33,538 nucleotides of DNA from a virus, in the IMG/VR virus record IMGVR_UViG_3300042544_000142, positions 1 through 33,538 of that record. One strand, written 5' to 3'. Positions 22,677-28,492 of this stretch are shown here, piece by piece. Under the pieces are notes generated by a model. It saw nothing but the letters and a program-made list of their open reading frames with translations. It was not told the origin of the DNA and ran no database searches. The translations under genes and the position numbers were made by a program. Numbering within the stretch: the stretch's first letter is position 1; each line of letters opens with the position of its first letter.

Positions 22677-23408
22677 ATGAACGAACAACAACTGGCTAAA
22701 AAGCCACAACTTTCGTACACGAAAGATCAAGTAGAGTTAGTAAAATCGCAGATTGCTCCAGAGGCAACAGTTGATGAACTAAAACTATTTCTTTATCAAG
22801 CACAAAGAACTGGACTTGATGCATTATCAAGGCAGATTTATTGCATCCACAGAAACGTTAAAACGCAAAACGGATGGTCTAAAAAAATGACCATTCAAAC
22901 AAGCATTGATGGATTCCGAGTAATCGCTGAACGTAGCGGAAACTATGGTGGACAAAGCGAACCTGTATTTGTAGAACAAGATGGTAAGTTAATTTCTTGT
23001 AAGGTTTCAGTATTTAGATTTCACGGCGAAACAAGATATGAAGCATCGGTAGGTGTGGCTTATTGGGATGAATATTGCCAAAGAACAAACGATGGCAAAC
23101 CAATGGGTTTATGGGCTAAGATGCCACATACAATGTTAAGTAAAGTTGCAGAGGCATTAGCTTTAAGAAAGGCTTACCCACAAGATTTAAGCGGACTTTA
23201 TACAGGTGATGAAATGGCACAATCAACAGAGGAAACCCCAGCATACATTAAGGCTCACGATAGCGTGGATGACTTGGAGTTAGCAATTGATTTATGTGTT
23301 AATACAACCGAGTTAAGCCAACTTTACGCATTAAATAATGACATTGTAGAAAGAGAAGTAGCTAAAGAAATAACTAAATTATTTACCAAGAAAAAACAAA
23401 CTTTATGA
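22677..23408 (+). CDS. bet: Bet/RecT-family single-strand annealing protein
   Basis: The 243-aa protein matches the Red-beta type annealing family. Key segments are L-F-L-Y-Q-A-Q-R-T-G-L-D-A-L-S-R-Q-I-Y (residues ~38-56), the central strand region with R-V-I-A-E-R-S-G-N-Y and G-Q-S-E-P, and the conserved M-L-S-K-V-A-E-A-L-A-L-R-K-A-Y-P helix (near 153-170). Residues after ~180 are a variable C-terminal domain. Such proteins anneal complementary strands during recombination-dependent replication. The SSB-like gene at 24336 and the exonuclease at 19397 could supply the partners. No Red-alpha-type exonuclease adjoins it. It overlaps the next gene by 4 nt. Confidence 0.9.
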   Translation: MNEQQLAKKPQLSYTKDQVELVKSQIAPEATVDELKLFLYQAQRTGLDALSRQIYCIHRNVKTQNGWSKKMTIQTSIDGFRVIAERSGNYGGQSEPVFVEQDGKLISCKVSVFRFHGETRYEASVGVAYWDEYCQRTNDGKPMGLWAKMPHTMLSKVAEALALRKAYPQDLSGLYTGDEMAQSTEETPAYIKAHDSVDDLELAIDLCVNTTELSQLYALNNDIVEREVAKEITKLFTKKKQTL

Positions 23409-23650
23409 CACCAATAAATAAACTTTGGGATTTAAGAGAGAATGTTAAGTTTTGGCAATATAAATTTGATACAAGCTACCCACATAACGCAAAAGAAATG
23501 CTTGATAAATTAACAATAGCAAAGCAGCATCTTAAAAATCATAAACTAAAATACTTTCCAGAGTTGTTAGATCAACCTAAAAGGGATTACATTCCTTATA
23601 AAATGTTGGCTGATAAATTTGAAGTATTTGAAAACTATTTAAACGATTAA
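23405..23650 (+). CDS. 81-aa protein, unknown
   Basis: Coupled to bet by an ATGA overlap. Aromatic- and lysine-rich (K-L-W-D-L-R, F-W-Q-Y-K-F, K-Y-F-P-E-L-L-D) and predicted as helices. Not recognised. Tight coupling suggests a recombination or replication accessory. Confidence 0.6.
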   Translation: MTPINKLWDLRENVKFWQYKFDTSYPHNAKEMLDKLTIAKQHLKNHKLKYFPELLDQPKRDYIPYKMLADKFEVFENYLND

Positions 23651-23652
23651 TT

Positions 23653-23820
23653 ATGTCATACTCAACTTGCTGCGGCGCACATACTACAATGCCGGAAATG
23701 GGAATTTGTCCAGATTGTTTAGAACATTGCGATTGGGAAGAAGAAGAAGATGAGGAAGAATTAGAACAAGATAGACAAAACGAAATAGCATTAGAACAAG
23801 AACAATTAAATAAACATTAA
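23653..23820 (+). CDS. 55-aa zinc-finger-like acidic protein
   Basis: This short gene has two cysteine pairs, C-C-G near residues 6-8 and C-P-D-C near 19-22, with another cysteine three residues later (E-H-C-D), enough for one zinc site. The rest of the chain is very acidic (five and more consecutive D/E). Small proteins of this kind, with the C-C-G ... C-P-D-C spacing, are familiar from Bacteroidetes genomes and phages; the function is not known. It starts two bases after the preceding stop. Confidence 0.65.
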   Translation: MSYSTCCGAHTTMPEMGICPDCLEHCDWEEEEDEEELEQDRQNEIALEQEQLNKH

Positions 23821-23830
23821 ACTAAAAACA

Positions 23831-24325
23831 ATGATTGTATTACAAGAATTTCCTAATTACACTATTGATATTAATGGCAATGTTTTTGACGTAGAAAAAA
23901 ATAAATATTGTCATTTTAATAAAGATAATTATGGGTATATTTTAGTTAATTTAAGAAAAAATAATAACTGGTATAAAAGAAAAGTACATAGATTATTAGC
24001 ATTAGCATATTTGCCAAATCCAAATAACAAATGCGATGTAAATCATATTGATGGAAATAAATCTAACAATAATTTATCAAATTTAGAATGGGCAACAAGA
24101 AGTGAAAATATGAAACACGCTTGGAATAACATTATAAAAGATGAGTCAAAAAATAAAATGATTAATAATTTTATAGATACTTCAAGATTAGTTTTAAATA
24201 CTACGAGTGGTATTTATTATAAATCAGTTAAAGAAGCTGCATATTATAATAATATAAAACTATCAACATTAAGAGGTCAACTATTAGGATATTATAAAAA
24301 CAAAACAACTTTAATTTACGTTTAA
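23831..24325 (+). CDS. NUMOD4-HNH-NUMOD1 homing endonuclease (replication-module copy)
   Basis: This 164-aa protein has the same three parts as the gene at 11050: N-terminal Q-E-F-P-N-Y-T-I, central K-V-H-R-L-L-A-L-A-Y plus V-N-H-I-D-G-N-K and N-L-E-W-A-T, and C-terminal S-V-K-E-A-A with S-T-L-R. The HNH centre is the more canonical of the pair (N71-H72-x-D74-G-N). The gene separates the zinc-finger gene from the SSB-like gene. AT content is even higher than in its neighbours, as usual for invading homing genes. Confidence 0.9.
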   Translation: MIVLQEFPNYTIDINGNVFDVEKNKYCHFNKDNYGYILVNLRKNNNWYKRKVHRLLALAYLPNPNNKCDVNHIDGNKSNNNLSNLEWATRSENMKHAWNNIIKDESKNKMINNFIDTSRLVLNTTSGIYYKSVKEAAYYNNIKLSTLRGQLLGYYKNKTTLIYV

Positions 24326-24335
24326 AACAAAATCT

Positions 24336-24617
24336 ATGATTGTAATTAACATTGAACAAGAGAAAATTGAATGGAAGCCAGTACAAACTAAAAATGGCTT
24401 AAAACATTATGCAACTTTAGCACTTGATTTTCTAAAAGAACCAGACGAAAGGGGTCAAACTCACGCAGTATGGAATAATCAATCAGCTGAAGCCAGAGCA
24501 GAAAAAGCAAAGAAAAACTATTGTGGTAGAGGTAAGCAAGTTTCTTATAACGCACCAACAGGTAAAAAGGAATTTGCCGTAAACCAACAGGAATCAGAAG
24601 ATGATTTACCATTCTAA
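24336..24617 (+). CDS. SSB-like single-stranded DNA-binding protein with DDLPF tail
   Basis: The 93-aa protein ends in D-D-L-P-F (residues 89-93), closely matching the acidic tip of bacterial SSB proteins that recruits partners. The N-terminal half has alternating strands (I-V-I-N-I-E, K-I-E-W-K-P-V, H-Y-A-T-L-A-L-D-F), compatible with a reduced OB fold, and the middle is basic. Its length is about half that of cellular SSB. Neighbouring bet and replication genes support a role in protecting single strands. The fold is not proven by sequence alone. Confidence 0.65.
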   Translation: MIVINIEQEKIEWKPVQTKNGLKHYATLALDFLKEPDERGQTHAVWNNQSAEARAEKAKKNYCGRGKQVSYNAPTGKKEFAVNQQESEDDLPF

Positions 24618-24663
24618 AACAACCCCTCGTTGGGTGATAACGTAAAGCACAAATTTAAAACCT

Positions 24664-24810
24664 ATGAACCCACAACAATTAACCAATGAACAATTTGCTT
24701 TATGGATGGCAACTCAAGTAACGCATCAAAAATTAACTGATACTGCTAATTATTTATATGATTGGCTTGAATCAAAAAAGCAAAAACAAACTGAAATAAA
24801 AAACTCCTAA
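24664..24810 (+). CDS. 48-aa protein, unknown
   Basis: A short ORF with a helix-rich product (Q-L-T-N-E-Q-F-A-L-W-M, Y-L-Y-D-W-L-E) and a Lys/Gln-rich tail. It is the only open frame in the 204 bases between 24617 and 24822. The AAACCTATG context of its start resembles other starts in the operon. Function unknown. Confidence 0.5.
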   Translation: MNPQQLTNEQFALWMATQVTHQKLTDTANYLYDWLESKKQKQTEIKNS

Positions 24811-24821
24811 AACCTACAACT

Positions 24822-25013
24822 ATGAGCCAAACAACACAAATCGCAAACTACCTAAATAAAGGTAGAAAGTTAACCCCAATTGATGCTTTAAACAAGTTCG
24901 GATGCTTTAGATTAGCAGCACGAATAGCTGATCTTAGGAATGATGGAATGAATATTAAAACAACTATTGTTAAGCTAAAAAACAAGAAGCAAGTTGCTCA
25001 ATATTCAATATGA
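24822..25013 (+). CDS. 63-aa winged-helix-like DNA-binding protein
   Basis: The protein has a helix T-Q-I-A-N-Y-L-N, a P-I-D-A-L-N-K-F-G turn, a recognition-like helix F-R-L-A-A-R-I-A-D-L-R and two final basic strands (T-I-V-K-L-K, Q-V-A-Q-Y). This is the order of minimal winged-helix proteins common in phages. It overlaps the methylase start by 4 nt and could regulate it or serve as a partner. Not assigned to a characterised family. Confidence 0.6.
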   Translation: MSQTTQIANYLNKGRKLTPIDALNKFGCFRLAARIADLRNDGMNIKTTIVKLKNKKQVAQYSI

Positions 25014-25891
25014 TACACGCATCATTATTTAGCGGAATCGGTGGATTTGATTTAGCAGCGGAATGGATGGGATGGGAAAATCTATTTCATTGCGAATGGA
25101 ATCCATTTGGTCAACAAGTATTAAAACATCATTTTCCAAATTCAATTAGTTACAATGACATCACTAAAACAGACTTCTCTATTCACAGAGGACAAGTCGA
25201 CATCCTCACAGGAGGATTCCCTTGCCAACCATACTCAAGTGCAGGAAAGCGACTTGGGAAAGCCGATGAAAGACATCTCTTCCCAGAAATGCTGCGAACA
25301 ATTGAAGAAGTTGAACCAACTTGGGTGGTGGGCGAAAACGTTCTCGGAATTGTTAATTGGGGAGGGGGATTGGTATTCGAAGAGGTGCAAACTGATTTGG
25401 AAAATAAGGGGTACGAAGTACAAGCGTATATACTTCCAGCTTGTGGCAAAAACGCACCACATAAAAGAGAACGAACTTGGTTTATTGCCTACTCCAAATT
25501 GTACGAGAATAAACATTCCAACAATAGAAGAAGTAAACAAAAGGAAGGAGATTTACGGAGGAAAAACGAGGGGAATGTATTTAACACATACAATAGCGAT
25601 GGGATTATTGCCAACTCCAACTCTTCAAGAGTACACGAACAGCACATTGCCTCCGAGTCAAATAAAGAGAACAAATTTAGCAGGACTACTTTTGAGAGAA
25701 GGAATTTTAGCAGGTTCCCATCTAAACCCCCAATTTGTGGAGGAGATGATGGGATTTCCAGAGAGTTGGACGGAATTACCTTTTCTAAGTGGAAAAACGA
25801 ATCATTAAAAGCATATGGTAATGCAATTGTTCCACAAGTTGCTTATGAGATTTTTAAGGCTATTGAAAAGTTTGAACTATTAAAAGATTAA
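25010..25891 (+). CDS. dcm: DNA (cytosine-5) methyltransferase
   Basis: The 293-aa enzyme transfers a methyl group from S-adenosylmethionine to cytosine C5. All key motifs are present: F-S-G-I-G-G-F (motif I, 7-13), G-G-F-P-C72-Q-P-Y-S (motif IV, catalytic Cys), G-E-N-V (VI, 108-111), H-K-R-E-R-T-W (VIII, 151-157) and Y-G-N-A-I-V-P-Q (X, 269-276). The target recognition part (about 165-260) is short and hydrophilic. There is no restriction enzyme partner, so protection from host restriction is likely. Bases 25155-25808 also encode a second open frame. The gene's 3' end contains a promoter. Confidence 0.93.
   Translation: MIHASLFSGIGGFDLAAEWMGWENLFHCEWNPFGQQVLKHHFPNSISYNDITKTDFSIHRGQVDILTGGFPCQPYSSAGKRLGKADERHLFPEMLRTIEEVEPTWVVGENVLGIVNWGGGLVFEEVQTDLENKGYEVQAYILPACGKNAPHKRERTWFIAYSKLYENKHSNNRRSKQKEGDLRRKNEGNVFNTYNSDGIIANSNSSRVHEQHIASESNKENKFSRTTFERRNFSRFPSKPPICGGDDGISRELDGITFSKWKNESLKAYGNAIVPQVAYEIFKAIEKFELLKD
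25155..25808 (+). CDS. 217-aa ORF embedded in the methylase gene (+1 frame)
   Basis: An ATG-initiated frame of 217 codons lies entirely within dcm. Chance openness over this length in AT-rich sequence is very unlikely without constraint, though the methylase frame itself biases codons. The product has protein-like motifs: two L-L-P-T-P segments (110-114 and 151-155) and L-N-P-Q-F-V-E-E-M-M-G-F-P with a following W (190-205). From memory these occur in hypothetical proteins annotated over or beside phage dcm genes. Whether it is translated is unknown, and the motifs could be by-products of conserved Dcm residues, since L-N-P-Q-F-V overlaps the D-D-G-I-S region. Confidence 0.5.
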   Translation: MTSLKQTSLFTEDKSTSSQEDSLANHTQVQESDLGKPMKDISSQKCCEQLKKLNQLGWWAKTFSELLIGEGDWYSKRCKLIWKIRGTKYKRIYFQLVAKTHHIKENELGLLPTPNCTRINIPTIEEVNKRKEIYGGKTRGMYLTHTIAMGLLPTPTLQEYTNSTLPPSQIKRTNLAGLLLREGILAGSHLNPQFVEEMMGFPESWTELPFLSGKTNH

Positions 25892-25901
25892 TGTATTTTT
25901 G
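25871..25901 (+). promoter_or_regulatory. Consensus promoter TTTG-N19-TATTTTTG
   Basis: TTTG at 25871-25874 and TATTTTTG at 25894-25901 with a 19-nt spacer match the Bacteroidetes promoter consensus exactly, the best example in this window. It lies over the end of dcm. The transcript should start near 25906-25910, at the first base of the structured element that follows. Confidence 0.8.
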
Positions 25902-25905
25902 TACA

Positions 25906-25994
25906 AAGGTGTCGGATACCTTATACTAACTTATTGGCTCAAAGCCGAAACCCTAATCCGACTGGGGTGGAAGCCGAGAGCCTTTTTTATTTTT
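25906..25994 (+). ncRNA. Structured leader RNA / small RNA ending in a terminator, before the replication initiator gene
   Basis: This 89-base stretch between dcm and the replication gene is GC-richer than its surroundings. Hairpin 1 is AAGGT/ACCTT (25906-25910 with 25918-25922) with a 7-nt loop GTCGGAT. Hairpin 2 has an outer stem GGCTC/GAGCC (25936-25940 with 25978-25982) and an inner ACCC/GGGT stem (25950-25953). Its apical loop contains ATCCGAC (25956-25962), the exact complement of loop 1, so the two loops could kiss. Six T residues (25983-25988) follow hairpin 2, making it an intrinsic terminator 6 nt before the ATG at 25995. It may be an attenuator or an ~80-nt sRNA. I do not recognise a known class. 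Confidence 0.6.
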
Positions 25995-26639
25995 ATGGCT
26001 AAAGACCCAGCGTTTTTATTCTACCCTAATGATTACATAGGTGGAACTATGGGTATGACTTTTGAGGAAAAAGGTGCATACATTGAATTACTAATGTTAC
26101 AATTTAATAGAGGTCATATGGATGGTCATATGATAGGTCATTGTGTAGGTCAAATATGGGAAAGAATTAAATGTAAATTTATACAAGATGAACAAGGTTT
26201 ATGGTATAATGAACGTTTAGATGTGGAAAAATCAAAAAGAAAGGCTTTTAGTGAATCAAGAAGGAATAATATTAAAGGTAATAATCAACATATGATAGGT
26301 CATATGACCACCCATATGGAAGATGAAAATGTAAATATAATTGAAGATAAAAATATAAATATAGATTTTGAATGGTTTTGGAATGAATATGATAAAAAGG
26401 TAGGGGATAAGCAAAAATTAAAAAAGAAGTGGAATAAATTAACCGATGAAGAAAGACAAAATGCAATGAATTATCTTGACCTTTACAAGAAATCAGTACC
26501 AGACAAGCAATTCCGTAAAAACCCAGAAACCTTTTTAAACAACAAATCTTGGAACGATGAAATCATTAACCGAAGTATTACCCCAATCCATAAACTATCT
26601 TACGCAGAACGAGAGGCTAATGCACTTAGAAGTCTATAA
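25995..26639 (+). CDS. Replication initiator / replisome organiser, DUF1376 family
   Basis: The 214-aa protein starts at ATG 25995 (M-A-K-D-P-A-F-L-F-Y-P-N-D), the hallmark start of this phage family. An in-frame TTG at 25899 lies in the leader RNA and is rejected. Residues 1-75 form the winged-helix N-terminal domain with G-G-T-M-G-M-T-F-E-E-K-G-A-Y and E-L-L-M-L-Q-F-N-R-G. Residues 40-53 are G-H-M-x repeats encoded by DNA iterons. After residue ~115 a W-F-W-N-E-Y-D-K-K domain resembles DnaD/primosome-type helical regions. It likely binds the origin inside its own gene and loads the helicase. Confidence 0.8.
   Translation: MAKDPAFLFYPNDYIGGTMGMTFEEKGAYIELLMLQFNRGHMDGHMIGHCVGQIWERIKCKFIQDEQGLWYNERLDVEKSKRKAFSESRRNNIKGNNQHMIGHMTTHMEDENVNIIEDKNINIDFEWFWNEYDKKVGDKQKLKKKWNKLTDEERQNAMNYLDLYKKSVPDKQFRKNPETFLNNKSWNDEIINRSITPIHKLSYAEREANALRSL
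26112..26159 (+). repeat. Iteron cluster A: four 12-bp direct repeats
   Basis: Copies of GGTCATATG-type sequence begin at 26112, 26124, 26136 and 26148, exactly 12 bp apart. The first two are GGTCATATG, the third GGTCATTGT, the fourth GGTCAAATA. They encode G-H-M-D, G-H-M-I, G-H-C-V and G-Q-I-W in the initiator. Such regularly spaced repeats inside an initiator gene typify phage and plasmid origins. Confidence 0.75.
26289..26324 (+). repeat. Iteron cluster B: three 12-bp units with a palindrome
   Basis: CATATG occurs at 26289, 26301 and 26313, again exactly 12 bp apart. Bases 26298-26309 (GGTCATATGACC) form a perfect 12-bp palindrome. The unit CATATGATAGGT is shared with cluster A (at 26127 and 26289), so the same protein probably binds both clusters. 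Confidence 0.7.
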
Positions 26640-27291
26640 CAAACTTGAACCAGATGAATTAAAGGTTGTGGTTGCTTTAGATACAATGAGTGTTAGCAGA
26701 TGCTCACCTATTGAGGTAAAAGAACATTTAAAGACCTGTATTGCTTTAAGCGGATGTCAAACACCTACAATAGAGTTGTTTCAGTTTTTATGCGAATTTG
26801 TAATTAAGAACTATGGTAACTTTAAACTAAAGGAACTTGGAGTAGCTTTTGAACTATATGCAATGGGGAAATTATCAGTTGACAAAGCGATTATGTTTAC
26901 CCCTAAATTCTTTGGGGATGTGATGGCAGCTTATAAGCCAATAGCTTTGCAAGTAAGACAAAAGACCTATGTAGAACCGCAACCAGTAGAGATACCTAAA
27001 ATCCAAGATGATGAAATTATTGAGGCATTGTACGAAAACTGGAATAAGTCTGCTAAAAGAGGCTGGGAGTTGCTAAATACAATGGCTTTTGATGTACTAT
27101 GGAAACGAAAGGAACTAAACAAGGAAAATCTTAGTCCAGAGAAAGCAGATCAAATAAAGAAAAAGATAATAGCACATTACAAGGTAACTGCTAAAACACC
27201 AAAGGACTTGGAGAAATTAAATAACGAAATATTTATCAAAAACGAGTGCAAACGTTACACTTTGTACCTATTTTTACAAAACCAATTATGA
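26557..27291 (+). CDS. Replication-region protein, helicase-loader candidate
   Basis: The 244-aa protein follows the initiator and starts either at 26557 (83-nt overlap) or at the in-frame ATG at 26620 (20-nt overlap, beginning M-H-L-E-V-Y-N-K). Phage replication modules normally place a helicase loader or second primosome protein here. It is largely helical, with an F-L-C-E-F-V-I-K-N-Y-G-N-F stretch near residue 80 and a Lys-rich C-terminal half, and has no Walker A motif, so it is not a DnaC-type ATPase. It is a recurrent unknown in this kind of phage. The role is inferred from position. Confidence 0.65.
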   Translation: MKSLTEVLPQSINYLTQNERLMHLEVYNKLEPDELKVVVALDTMSVSRCSPIEVKEHLKTCIALSGCQTPTIELFQFLCEFVIKNYGNFKLKELGVAFELYAMGKLSVDKAIMFTPKFFGDVMAAYKPIALQVRQKTYVEPQPVEIPKIQDDEIIEALYENWNKSAKRGWELLNTMAFDVLWKRKELNKENLSPEKADQIKKKIIAHYKVTAKTPKDLEKLNNEIFIKNECKRYTLYLFLQNQL

Positions 27292-27416
27292 AACAATTAA
27301 CATTTATTTATGAATTAGCAAAGTTTATGCTGATATCAGTTCCTTTGGCATCTTTAATTTATATAACCGCACATCTATATTTTGAAATAAAAAGATTATG
27401 CTTAAAATATTTATAA
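27288..27416 (+). CDS. 42-aa single-pass membrane protein
   Basis: ATGA overlap with the previous stop. One hydrophobic helix (F-M-L-I-S-V-P-L-A-S-L-I-Y-I-T-A) lies after a short N-terminus, followed by a basic tail (E-I-K-R-L-C-L-K-Y-L). Function unknown; coupling to the replication gene supports real translation. Confidence 0.5.
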   Translation: MKQLTFIYELAKFMLISVPLASLIYITAHLYFEIKRLCLKYL

Positions 27417-27472
27417 CCATAGCTATTTGGGAACTATTAAAACAACTTTATTACAAACTAATAAACCGATGA
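27398..27472 (+). CDS. 24-aa hydrophobic peptide
   Basis: A very short frame from ATG 27398 to TGA 27470-27472, overlapping both neighbours (19 nt upstream; ATGA downstream). The product is L-K-I-F-I-T-I-A-I-W-E-L-L-K followed by a basic end. The chain of coupled stops and starts is the main support; it might only serve to couple translation to the next gene. Confidence 0.35.
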   Translation: MLKIFITIAIWELLKQLYYKLINR

Positions 27473-27666
27473 CAGGAATAGACAATAACATTGAAGTAAG
27501 ATTGATTTACTTAGATACAAAAGAGGAGATAGAATTTAGATCAATAGCAAAAGCAGTTAGGTTTTTACATACTGATTACAAAACAATAATGACCTATATG
27601 AATCCAATAAACAAAAAACGCTACAAGCATAATGACCGACTTTGTGTTGTTAGATTGAAAAAGTAA
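27469..27666 (+). CDS. 65-aa NUMOD1-like DNA-binding protein
   Basis: The start at ATG 27469 (ATGA with the upstream stop) is preferred over an in-frame TTG at 27427. The protein contains R-S-I-A-K-A-V-R-F-L with a following Y-K-T-I-M-T-Y-M, a helix-turn-helix arrangement like the NUMOD1 modules at the ends of the two homing endonucleases, without a nuclease domain. It may be a homing endonuclease remnant or an independent DNA-binding protein. Confidence 0.55.
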   Translation: MTGIDNNIEVRLIYLDTKEEIEFRSIAKAVRFLHTDYKTIMTYMNPINKKRYKHNDRLCVVRLKK

Positions 27667-27677
27667 CCCTAATTTTG
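27647..27677 (+). promoter_or_regulatory. Promoter TTG-N20-TAATTTTG before ninG
   Basis: A TTG at 27647-27649 and TAATTTTG at 27670-27677 are 20 nt apart. Only 4 nt separate the box from the ATG at 27682, the same spacing as at 2604 and 11038, which predicts a nearly leaderless mRNA. Confidence 0.5.
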
Positions 27678-27681
27678 CTTT

Positions 27682-28041
27682 ATGCCATTGATACCTTTAC
27701 CCAAGTTGTTAGAAAAGACCCAAAAGGTAGTAAATGCGTATATAAGAAAGCGAGATGAAGGATTGCCTTGTATTAGTTGTGGAAGCTACAATGGTAATCA
27801 AGCTGGACATTACTTTGCGGTTAAAGGATTTAGTGCTTTAAGGTTTAACGAATGGAACATCCATTTACAATGTGCTGGGTGTAATATGTTTAAGCACGGC
27901 AACCAAGCAATGTACCGAATCGGCTTAGTGGAAAGGATAGGCGAAAAAGCAGTGAAGGAGTTAGAGTTTGAGGCGGTTAACAATAGGCTAAAGAAATGGA
28001 CAAGAACTGAATTAAACGAATTAATTGACAAATACAAGTAA
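27682..28041 (+). CDS. ninG: NinG/Rap-type recombination endonuclease
   Basis: The 119-aa protein matches the C-terminal domain of lambda NinG (Rap), which processes branched recombination intermediates. The zinc/HNH pattern is complete: C30-I-S-C33-G, A-G-H43-Y-F, R-F-N-E-W-N-I-H61-L-Q-C64-A-G-C67-N, with H72 following. Its size is about half that of lambda NinG, so only the nuclease domain is retained. It is encoded with the replication and Bet/SSB-like genes, forming a coherent recombination set. Confidence 0.88.
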   Translation: MPLIPLPKLLEKTQKVVNAYIRKRDEGLPCISCGSYNGNQAGHYFAVKGFSALRFNEWNIHLQCAGCNMFKHGNQAMYRIGLVERIGEKAVKELEFEAVNNRLKKWTRTELNELIDKYK

Positions 28042-28201
28042 CATATTTGAAACGTGCAAAGAGCAAGAAATAGCAGGTTATCCTTGCTATGTTTTTGACA
28101 TTGATGGAACTACGCACTATGTATTTGGTGAAACACAAGAACAAAGATTTGATTTTATGGCAGACCTAATAAACAATTATAATGGCGAAAGTAAGCAGTA
28201 A
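28025..28201 (+). CDS. 58-aa protein with TTG start, unknown
   Basis: No ATG is available before residue 45, but the frame from TTG 28025 to TAA 28199-28201 yields a compact strand-rich product with Y-P-C-Y-V-F-D-I-D-G-T-T and V-F-G-E-T motifs, then a helix F-D-F-M-A-D-L-I. It overlaps ninG by 17 nt and the next gene by 20 nt. The hydrophobic patterning argues for a real gene; the start codon is uncertain. Confidence 0.5.
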   Translation: MTNTSNIFETCKEQEIAGYPCYVFDIDGTTHYVFGETQEQRFDFMADLINNYNGESKQ

Positions 28202-28301
28202 CAACAAAGTCAGCTTTGGCAAAAGAAAGTGTGGCAAGTACAAAAAGACATCTGGTCCAAAGGACAAGGCGGTTAAACCATATAATAGACAAGGGCGATG
28301 A
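28182..28301 (+). CDS. 39-aa basic protein (FGKRK type)
   Basis: A very small, highly basic protein with V-S-F-G-K-R-K-C-G-K-Y-K-K, G-P-K-D-K and a final Y-N-R-Q-G-R. Short proteins with this pattern recur in Bacteroidetes phages near terminase genes, from memory. The charge implies nucleic-acid binding. It overlaps both neighbours, including a 4-nt ATGA with the next gene. Confidence 0.6.
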   Translation: MAKVSSNNKVSFGKRKCGKYKKTSGPKDKAVKPYNRQGR

Positions 28302-28492
28302 AAAATACTTTAAGTAAAAGACTTTATACCTGTAAGTGCAAATCCATAGTTGAAGGTTATGCTTGGGAAAACGAACTAACTACTATTCAATTTATGTGCA
28401 ATAAATGTGGCAATTGGGTAGGCTTTGAGCAACTAAAAAAGAAAGTAATTGTGCAAATGCCATCAATACGAACTCCAACAAAAAACCGATAA
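28298..28492 (+). CDS. 64-aa zinc-ribbon protein
   Basis: C12-K-C14 and C34-N-K-C37 form a probable zinc site; the C-terminal third is basic (L-K-K-K, R-T-P-T-K-N-R). It overlaps both neighbours by 1-4 nt. Function unknown; likely binds nucleic acid or a protein partner. Confidence 0.6.
   Translation: MKNTLSKRLYTCKCKSIVEGYAWENELTTIQFMCNKCGNWVGFEQLKKKVIVQMPSIRTPTKNR

Noticed and set aside
24618-24663. GC-rich CAACCCCTCGTTGGG element after the SSB-like gene as a terminator
   Set aside because: The possible stems are only 4 bp and no T-run follows.
25899-25994. TTG-initiated extension of the replication initiator
   Set aside because: The extension is the reading of the structured leader RNA; the family's conserved start M-A-K-D-P-A-F-L-F-Y is at 25995.
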